Below are positions 1-5,012 of a stretch of DNA of 7,758 nucleotides, one piece after another (within the stretch, counting starts at the first letter, position 1; the number at the start of each line of letters is the position of its first letter). The notes beneath the pieces were generated by a model. The model did not search any database and was not told the origin of the DNA. It was given only the letters and a program-made list of their open reading frames with translations. The stretch is taken from assembly GCA_028694545.1 (NCBI GenBank), contig JAQVKV010000081.1:1-7758 (forward strand). Direction: 5' to 3'. This DNA is from Zavarzinia sp. GTDB taxonomy: Bacteria; Pseudomonadota; Alphaproteobacteria; Zavarziniales; Zavarziniaceae. Position numbers and translations under genes: made by a program.

Positions 1-1
1 C

Positions 2-946
2 GTCGGGCGTGCCGACGGGCTTGCCTTCGTAGAGGATGGAGGTCGCGCCGATCAGCAGGGGCGCATAGGTGATGTAGGAATGGCCGACGACCCAGCCGAC
101 GTCGGAGGCCGCCCAGAACACTTCGCCGGGCGAAACCCCGTAGATGTTCTTCATCGACCAGGCGAGAGCCACCATGTGGCCCGCATTGTCGCGCACCACG
201 CCCTTCGGAATGCCCGTCGTGCCCGACGTATAGAGGACATAGAGCGGATCGGTCGATTCGACCGGCACGCAATCGGCCGGCGTCGCTCCCGCCACGGTCT
301 TCGCCCAGTCGAAGTCGCGGCCCTCGACCAGCGTCGCCTCCAGCATGGGGCGCTGCAGGACGAAGGTGAATTCCGGCTTGTAGGTGGCAAGCTCGATCGC
401 CTCGTCGAGCAGGGGCTTGTAGGCGACGGTGCGCCCCGGCTCCACGCCGCAGGAGGCGGAGAGGATTGCCTTCGGCTTGGCGTCGTTGATGCGGGTCGCC
501 AGTTCCTTGGCCGCGAAGCCGCCGAAAACCACCGAATGGATGGCGCCGAGACGAGCGCAGGCCAGCATGGCGAAGAGCGCTTCGGGCACCATCGGCATGT
601 AGACGATGACCCGGTCCCCCTTGACCACGCCCTTGGCCGCCATGGCGCCCGCGAGTTCGGCCACCTTGTCGCGCAATTCGCGATAGGTGAAGCGGGCCTT
701 GGTGTTCGTCACCGGGCTGTCGTAGATCAGCGCGTCCTGATCGGCCCTGCCGCCCTCGACATGGCGGTCGAGGCAGTTCCAAGCGGTATTGACCTTGCCG
801 CCGGGGAACCAGCGGTAGAGGGGCTGGTTCGAATCGTCCAGCACCTTGGCGGCGGGCTCGAACCAGTCGATCGCCTTCGCCGCCTCCGCCCAGAATCCTT
901 CCGGATCGGCCTGCCAGCTCGCGTACATGTCCTTATAGGCGCCCAC
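2..946 (-). CDS. prpE: Propionyl-CoA synthetase, N-terminal half (3' end beyond the window)
   Basis: AMP-forming ligase that turns propionate, ATP and CoA into propionyl-CoA in the cytoplasm. The visible 315 codons begin GAYKDMYASW and carry the N-terminal ACS cap region, the YMPM and SVVFGGF blocks near residues 115-140 and the ATP-binding P-loop YTSGTTGIPKG at residues 239-249. The VGWVVGHSYI and YAPLL stretches and the closing LYEGKPVGTPD follow PrpE/ACSS3 rather than acetyl-CoA synthetase, which has GYVTGHSY and a different following block. The family is about 630 aa, so half is missing, including the C-terminal catalytic lysine. The start is the GTG at 946, because a strong GGGAGGA lies just upstream; the in-frame ATG at 928 is too far from it. 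It is transcribed away from the CorC-like gene. Propionate-CoA ligase is well supported by these blocks; acetate or another short acid as substrate cannot be excluded. Confidence 0.88.
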   Translation of the reverse strand, partial: MGAYKDMYASWQADPEGFWAEAAKAIDWFEPAAKVLDDSNQPLYRWFPGGKVNTAWNCLDRHVEGGRADQDALIYDSPVTNTKARFTYRELRDKVAELAGAMAAKGVVKGDRVIVYMPMVPEALFAMLACARLGAIHSVVFGGFAAKELATRINDAKPKAILSASCGVEPGRTVAYKPLLDEAIELATYKPEFTFVLQRPMLEATLVEGRDFDWAKTVAGATPADCVPVESTDPLYVLYTSGTTGIPKGVVRDNAGHMVALAWSMKNIYGVSPGEVFWAASDVGWVVGHSYITYAPLLIGATSILYEGKPVGTPD

Positions 947-953
947 GGTCTTA

Positions 954-960
954 TCCTCCC
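954..960 (-). promoter_or_regulatory. Ribosome binding site of prpE
   Basis: On the minus strand this reads GGGAGGA. The GGAGG core is 8 nt before the GTG at 946, so it selects that start over the ATG 18 nt further in. Confidence 0.7.
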
Positions 961-991
961 CGTTCGGCTTGTTTTCCGTACTATGGCGCGG

Positions 992-1020
992 ATTCAGCAA
1001 AATGCGGGCGGGGATTTCAA
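992..1020 (-). promoter_or_regulatory. Possible sigma-70-like promoter of prpE
   Basis: On the minus strand TTGAAA (1020-1015) is separated by 17 nt from CTGAAT (997-992), about 46 nt upstream of the GTG start. The -35 box matches 5 of 6 consensus bases but the -10 box only 3 of 6, so this is a weak call made by eye. Confidence 0.22.
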
Positions 1021-1034
1021 CGTCCAATCCGACG

Positions 1035-1066
1035 ATGGCCTTCACACTTTGGTCGCAAAAGGCCAT
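1035..1066. repeat. Perfect 8-bp inverted repeat in the prpE / CorC-like divergent region
   Basis: ATGGCCTT (1035-1042) and AAGGCCAT (1059-1066) are exact reverse complements around a 16-nt spacer. It sits between two divergent starts, about 90 bp from the prpE GTG and 77 bp from the CorC-like ATG. It could be a regulator site or a leader hairpin; no known operator was recognised. Confidence 0.35.
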
Positions 1067-1142
1067 GTGATCGGTGGTGCGGAATAGATCAATGCGGAAT
1101 CCCGCGACCGTGGTATTGTGTTCGGAGTAACCATACCCTCCG

Positions 1143-2438
1143 ATGACCCTCGACCTTACCATTCTCGTCCTGCTCGTCGCGCTCAACGCCTTCCTCGTGA
1201 TGGCCGAGTTGGCTGTCGTGGCCGCCAAGCGCGCACGGCTCAAGCGGGCGGCGGATGCCGGCAGCGTTGCTGCCCGCACCGCCCTCGACCTTGCCGGGGA
1301 CCCCGGCAAATTCCTTTCAACCGTGCAGATCGGCATCACGGCGATCGGAACGCTTTCCGGCGCCTTCGGCGGCCAGGCCCTGGCCGGGCCGCTGTCGGAA
1401 TTCCTGGCGGGCTTCCCGACGCTGGCGCCCTTTGCCGACACGGCGGCGATCGCGATCATCGTGGTCGGCCTGACCTATGTGACCCTGATCCTCGGGGAAC
1501 TGGTGCCGAAGCGGCTGGCGCTGGCGCGGGCGGAATCGATCGCGATCTTCGTCGCGACGCCGCTGCGCATCCTGTCCATCGTCGCGGCGCCGGCGGTCTG
1601 GCTGATCAATTTCTCGACCAACATGGTCCTGAAGATCCTGCCCAAGGGCTCGAAGGAGCCCGAGGTGACGGACGAGGAAGTGCGCGTCCTGATGCAGGAA
1701 GGCACCGCCGCCGGCCATTTCCAGGAGGCGGAGCGCGCCATCGTCGAAATGACCCTGCGCCTCGGCGACCGCTACGTCGACGCCCTGATGACGCCGCGTA
1801 CCCAGATCGAATGGCTGGACGTCACCGACCCGCCGAAACGGACCTGGCAGAAGATCGCGGAAAGCCATTATTCGCGCTTTCCGGTAAAGAAGGGCACGAC
1901 CAAGACCGTTCTCGGCTTCGTCCAGGTGAAGGATCTCTTCGCCCAGCCGCAACTGCAGCTCGGCAAGCCGATCGACATTTCGGCGGCGATCCACCCCGCC
2001 CTCTATATCCCGGAAACGACGCCGGCCCTGAAGGCCCTGGAAGCCTTCCGCGCCAGCGGCAGCCCGATCGCCCTCATCGTCGATGAATATGGCGACATCC
2101 AGGGCCTTGTCACCCTGACCGACCTGCTGGAAGCCCTGATCGGCGAGCTGGAAGAAGCGGACACGCCCGAGGACGAGCGCTCCGTCGTGCAGCGCGACGA
2201 TGGCTCCTGGCTGATCGACGGGGGCTATTCGCTGGACCGGCTGTGGGATCTTCTCGGCATGCCCGACGCGCAGGACGAGGATGCCGATTTCAACACGCTG
2301 GGCGGCTTGATGATGCACCGGCTGAAGCGTATTCCCTCGGCCGGGGACAAGTTCGACCTTGGCCCCTATCGCTTCGAGGTCATGGACATGGATGGACGGC
2401 GCGTCGACAAGGTGCTGGTCGGCCGGATCGAGGCCTGA
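1143..2438 (+). CDS. CorC/HlyC-type CNNM membrane protein (DUF21-CBS-CBS-CorC_HlyC)
   Basis: Inner-membrane protein of the family often named hemolysin C, TlyC or CorC; characterised relatives move or regulate Mg2+ and other divalent cations. Residues 1-165 form the DUF21/CNNM membrane domain: helices at about 4-26, 98-120 and 132-158, with the family blocks NAFLVMAELA (15-24) and GELVPKR (118-124). A CBS pair follows (about 213-340), ending in the signature DEYGDIQGLVTLTDLLE (314-330), a nucleotide-binding regulatory module. Residues 350-431 are the CorC_HlyC domain. The 431-aa length is normal and nothing is truncated. The ATG at 1143 places the family N-terminus correctly; the nearest GGAG (1124-1127) is 15 nt away, so the ribosome site is weak. 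The TerC-family gene follows 49 bp later on the same strand, suggesting one transcript. The precise ion is not readable from sequence; true haemolysin activity is unlikely. Confidence 0.9.
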   Translation: MTLDLTILVLLVALNAFLVMAELAVVAAKRARLKRAADAGSVAARTALDLAGDPGKFLSTVQIGITAIGTLSGAFGGQALAGPLSEFLAGFPTLAPFADTAAIAIIVVGLTYVTLILGELVPKRLALARAESIAIFVATPLRILSIVAAPAVWLINFSTNMVLKILPKGSKEPEVTDEEVRVLMQEGTAAGHFQEAERAIVEMTLRLGDRYVDALMTPRTQIEWLDVTDPPKRTWQKIAESHYSRFPVKKGTTKTVLGFVQVKDLFAQPQLQLGKPIDISAAIHPALYIPETTPALKALEAFRASGSPIALIVDEYGDIQGLVTLTDLLEALIGELEEADTPEDERSVVQRDDGSWLIDGGYSLDRLWDLLGMPDAQDEDADFNTLGGLMMHRLKRIPSAGDKFDLGPYRFEVMDMDGRRVDKVLVGRIEA

Positions 2439-2476
2439 CGCCTCATCCCCCTCCGGCGGCGCCGATCTTTCGTACC

Positions 2477-2481
2477 GAGGA
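2477..2481 (+). promoter_or_regulatory. Ribosome binding site of the TerC-family gene
   Basis: GAGGA lies 6 nt before the GTG at 2488, supporting this non-ATG start. The ATG at 2481 is in another frame. Confidence 0.6.
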
Positions 2482-2487
2482 TGAATC

Positions 2488-3114
2488 GTGGACTGGAACC
2501 TGCTGACCGAACAACTCGTCGCGCTGGGCGGCATCGTCCTTGTCGATCTGGTCATGGCCGGGGACAATGCCATCGTCATCGGGCTCGCGGCCTCGGCCGT
2601 CCCGTCGGACATCCGGCGCAAGGTGATCTTCTGGGGCCTTCTGGGCGCCATGGTGCTGCGTATCATCTTCGCCTCCGTCACCACCGAACTCATGGGCCTG
2701 ATCGGCCTCACCCTCGCCGGCGGGTTGCTGCTGCTCTGGGTGGCGTGGAAGATGTGGCGCGAGGTCAGGGCCCAGCGCCACGCCGAGGGGGACGACGAGG
2801 AAGAAGAGGAACTGATCCCGGGCGAGAAGGCGCCGACGACCTTCCGGGGCGCGGTCAGCCATATCGTCCTGGCCGACGTTTCCATGTCCCTCGACAATGT
2901 CCTGGCCGTCGCCGGCATCGCCAAGGAGCACCTCTGGGTGCTGGCCGTCGGCCTCGTGCTCTCGATCGCGCTCATGGGGGCCGCCGCGACGCTGGTCGCC
3001 TCGCTCCTGAAGCGCTATCACTGGATCGCCTATGTCGGTCTCGCGATCGTCGCCTATGTCGCACTGGACATGATCTATCGCGGGACGCTACAGGTCGTGC
3101 AGGCCGCCACCTGA
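2488..3114 (+). CDS. TerC-family integral membrane protein (YjbE/YkoY-like)
   Basis: Polytopic inner-membrane protein of the TerC family. Relatives such as Bacillus YkoY/YceF and Escherichia coli Alx are linked to Mn2+ export; others to tellurite resistance. It shows about six to seven hydrophobic helices and a clear internal duplication: D20-LVMAG-DN27 in the first half is echoed by D130-VSMSL-DN137 in the second, the conserved acidic pairs expected to handle the metal. An acidic cytoplasmic loop (GDDEEEEEL, 101-109) separates the halves. The 208-aa length fits the short YjbE type without extra CBS domains. The GTG start is supported by GAGGA 6 nt upstream. It follows the CorC-like gene by 49 bp and is probably co-transcribed with it. 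The 49-bp gap is too short for the yybP-ykoY Mn2+ riboswitch that precedes some relatives. Export of Mn2+ is inferred from the family only. Confidence 0.86.
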   Translation: MDWNLLTEQLVALGGIVLVDLVMAGDNAIVIGLAASAVPSDIRRKVIFWGLLGAMVLRIIFASVTTELMGLIGLTLAGGLLLLWVAWKMWREVRAQRHAEGDDEEEEELIPGEKAPTTFRGAVSHIVLADVSMSLDNVLAVAGIAKEHLWVLAVGLVLSIALMGAAATLVASLLKRYHWIAYVGLAIVAYVALDMIYRGTLQVVQAAT

Positions 3115-3170
3115 GGACAAGCCGCGCCAAAAGTCGGCACGTCCCGGACACCGGCGACCCAGCACCTGCG

Positions 3171-3214
3171 TCGAGAGGGCCAGATCTCGAAACCGCCAAT
3201 AAGCCTCGCCGAGG
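3171..3214 (+). promoter_or_regulatory. Two small inverted repeats in the leader of the acyl-CoA synthetase gene
   Basis: TCGAGA (3171-3176) pairs with TCTCGA (3185-3190) around an 8-nt loop. CCTCG (3204-3208) pairs with CGAGG (3210-3214) almost without loop; the latter covers the only GAGG near the start. They may fold in the 5' leader or be chance in GC-rich DNA. No clear promoter was seen between 3115 and 3230. Confidence 0.25.
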
Positions 3215-3230
3215 GGGCACGTAGAGACCA

Positions 3231-4856
3231 ATGACAAATCCGTACGAAACCGACCTCGACAAGAATCCCGCCAACTACGTGCCGCTCACCCCCATCGGGT
3301 TCCTGGAGCGGTCGGCGGCGATCTATCCGAACCGGACCGCCATCATCCATGGCGACAGGCGCTACACCTACGCGGAAAGCTATACCCGCGCGCGGCGCCT
3401 CGCCTCGGCGCTGGCGGCGAAGGGGGTCGGCCTCGGCGACACGGTGTCGGTCATGGCGCCGAACATCCCGCCGGTACTGGACGCCCATTTCGGCGTGCCC
3501 ATGACCGGCGCCGTGCTGAACACGCTGAACATCCGCCTGGATGCGGCGACCATCGCCTTCACCCTCGACCATGCCGAGACCAAGGTCCTGATCACCGACC
3601 GGGAATTCGCCCATGTGATCAAGCCGGCCCTCGAGATGTGCAAGGCAAAGCCCCTCGTCATCGACATCGACGATCCGGTCTATACCGGCAAGGGCGAGCG
3701 GCTCGGCGAGATCGAATACGAGGATTTCATCGCCGCCGGTGATCCGGACTTCGTGTGGTCCGGGCCGGACGACGAATGGCGCGCCATCAGCCTGAACTAC
3801 ACCTCGGGCACCACCGGCAACCCCAAGGGCGTGGTCTACCACCATCGCGGCGCCTATCTGAACGCCGTGGACAACATCGTCTCGGCCGGCATGACCGGGT
3901 CCTCGGTCTATCTCTGGACCCTGCCGATGTTCCACTGCAACGGCTGGTGCTTCACCTGGTCGCTCGCGGTCGTGGGTGGCACCCATGTCTGCCTGCGCCG
4001 TGTCGAGGCCGGGGCCATCTATTCGGCGATCGCCGAACACAAGGTCACCCATCTGTGCGGCGCGCCCATCGTCATGGGCATGCTGATCAATGCCGCCGCC
4101 GAACTGAAGAAACCTCTGCCCAACAAGGTGGAACTCTTCACCGCCGCCGCCCCGCCGCCCGCCGCCGTCATCGCGGCGATGGAGGCGAACGGCTTCAAGA
4201 TCACCCATCTCTACGGCCTGACCGAGACCTATGGCCCCTCGACGCTCTGCGCCTGGAACGAGGACTGGGATGCGCTGCCGGCCGAGAAGCAGGCGGAACT
4301 GAAGGCGCGCCAGGGCGTGAAGTCGCCCATGCTGGCCGGCCTCGACATCATGGATCCGATCACCATGGAGCCGGTGCCGCGCGACGGCCTGACCATGGGC
4401 GAGGTCATGTTCCGCGGCAATCTCGTCATGAAGGGCTACCTGAAGAACCGCAAGGCGTCGGATGAAGCCTTCGCCGGCGGCTGGTTCCATTCGGGCGACC
4501 TCGGCGTCATCCACCCGGACGGCTACATCCAGCTTCGCGACCGCTCGAAGGATATCATCATCTCGGGCGGCGAGAACATCTCGACCATCGAGGTGGAGGA
4601 CGTCCTCTACAAGCATCCGAAGATCCTGGAAGCGGCGGTGGTCGCCCGCCCGGACGAGAAATGGGGCGAGACCCCTTGCGCCTTCGTCTACCTGAAAGCA
4701 GGCGAGACCATGACCGAAGAGGAAGTGATCGCCTTCTGCAAGGAGCATCTCGCCGGTTACAAGGTGCCGCGCACCGTGATCTTCGAGGAGCTGCCCAAGA
4801 CCTCGACCGGCAAGGTCCAGAAGTTCATCCTGCGCGACCGCGCCCGGGCGCTCTGA
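3231..4856 (+). CDS. Acyl-CoA synthetase (AMP-forming fatty-acid-CoA ligase)
   Basis: Cytoplasmic or membrane-associated enzyme that activates a carboxylic acid, probably a medium- or long-chain fatty acid, with ATP and CoA through an acyl-adenylate for beta-oxidation. All hallmarks of the ANL family are intact: P-loop YTSGTTGNPKG (residues 190-200), the aromatic PMFHCNGW block (about 233-240), adenine-binding YGLTETYG (328-335), GWFHSGD (417-423) with ribose-binding D423, the hinge block LRDRSKDIIISGGENIS and the C-terminal catalytic lysine in TSTGKVQK (K528). Length 541 aa is complete and typical of AlkK-like bacterial enzymes and plant AAE-type ligases. The ATG at 3231 gives the usual N-terminus; GAGGGGG is 16 nt upstream, so initiation may be weak. 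It lies 116 bp after the TerC-family gene and faces the hydroxylase fusion convergently. Related ligases include DmdB (methylmercaptopropionate), so the natural acid is uncertain. Confidence 0.88.
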   Translation: MTNPYETDLDKNPANYVPLTPIGFLERSAAIYPNRTAIIHGDRRYTYAESYTRARRLASALAAKGVGLGDTVSVMAPNIPPVLDAHFGVPMTGAVLNTLNIRLDAATIAFTLDHAETKVLITDREFAHVIKPALEMCKAKPLVIDIDDPVYTGKGERLGEIEYEDFIAAGDPDFVWSGPDDEWRAISLNYTSGTTGNPKGVVYHHRGAYLNAVDNIVSAGMTGSSVYLWTLPMFHCNGWCFTWSLAVVGGTHVCLRRVEAGAIYSAIAEHKVTHLCGAPIVMGMLINAAAELKKPLPNKVELFTAAAPPPAAVIAAMEANGFKITHLYGLTETYGPSTLCAWNEDWDALPAEKQAELKARQGVKSPMLAGLDIMDPITMEPVPRDGLTMGEVMFRGNLVMKGYLKNRKASDEAFAGGWFHSGDLGVIHPDGYIQLRDRSKDIIISGGENISTIEVEDVLYKHPKILEAAVVARPDEKWGETPCAFVYLKAGETMTEEEVIAFCKEHLAGYKVPRTVIFEELPKTSTGKVQKFILRDRARAL

Positions 4857-4883
4857 ACCCCTGACGCTCCCCGGCGCCGAAAG

Positions 4884-4926
4884 GCTCCCTCGCCCCGCTT
4901 GCGGGGAGAGGGCGGGGGTGAGGGGC
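4884..4926 (+). repeat. GC-rich palindromic repeat, copy 1 (probable terminator hairpin)
   Basis: The core CCCCGC-TT-GCGGGG (4893-4906) forms a tight hairpin, extended by CCCTC and GAGGG arms across one G/A mismatch. A GGGGGTGAGGGG tail follows. This matches the style of a dispersed intergenic repeat common in alphaproteobacterial and other GC-rich genomes, whose chance translation reads LTPALSPQAGRG. It starts 27 bp after the acyl-CoA synthetase stop and could end its transcript, although no U-tract follows. Confidence 0.65.
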
Positions 4927-4962
4927 GAAACGCCGTCCGGGCAGATTACGCACCGCCCCGAA

Positions 4963-5005
4963 GCCCCCCTCACCCGACCCTCTCCCCCCGTCGGGGGGCG
5001 AGGGC
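4963..5005 (-). repeat. GC-rich palindromic repeat, copy 2, inverted relative to copy 1
   Basis: Read on the minus strand this copy shares with copy 1 the blocks CCCTCGCCCC, GGGGAGAGGG and GTGAGGGG in the same order. Its own core is CCCCCC-GTC-GGGGGG flanked by CCCTC and GAGGG. It lies 7 bp after the hydroxylase stop, placed to terminate that gene. The two copies are separated by about 36 bp and can also pair with each other over about 40 nt. Confidence 0.65.
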
Positions 5006-5012
5006 TTCACGA

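Noticed and set aside
80..1087. Plus-strand open frame (335 aa) opposite prpE
   Set aside because: It is His/Arg/Gly-rich shadow sequence; the minus strand encodes clear PrpE motifs in frame to the window edge.
2439..2487. Terminator or yybP-ykoY-type Mn2+ riboswitch before the TerC-family gene
   Set aside because: Only 49 bp separate the genes, too short for the riboswitch, and no convincing stem with a T-run is present.
1317..2975. Long antisense open frame (552 aa) across the CorC-like and TerC-family genes
   Set aside because: It is opposite two well-recognised genes, with Arg/Asp/Gly-rich low-quality sequence and no domain; long antisense frames are expected at this GC content.
3075..4973. 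Long antisense open frame (632 aa) opposite the acyl-CoA synthetase
   Set aside because: Its composition is that of a GC-rich shadow frame, its first residues are the translated palindromic repeat, and the opposite strand has an intact ligase with all motifs.
4884..5005. CRISPR-like repeat pair or mobile element ends
   Set aside because: There are only two copies, in opposite orientation, each internally palindromic, with no spacer series, transposase or target duplication.
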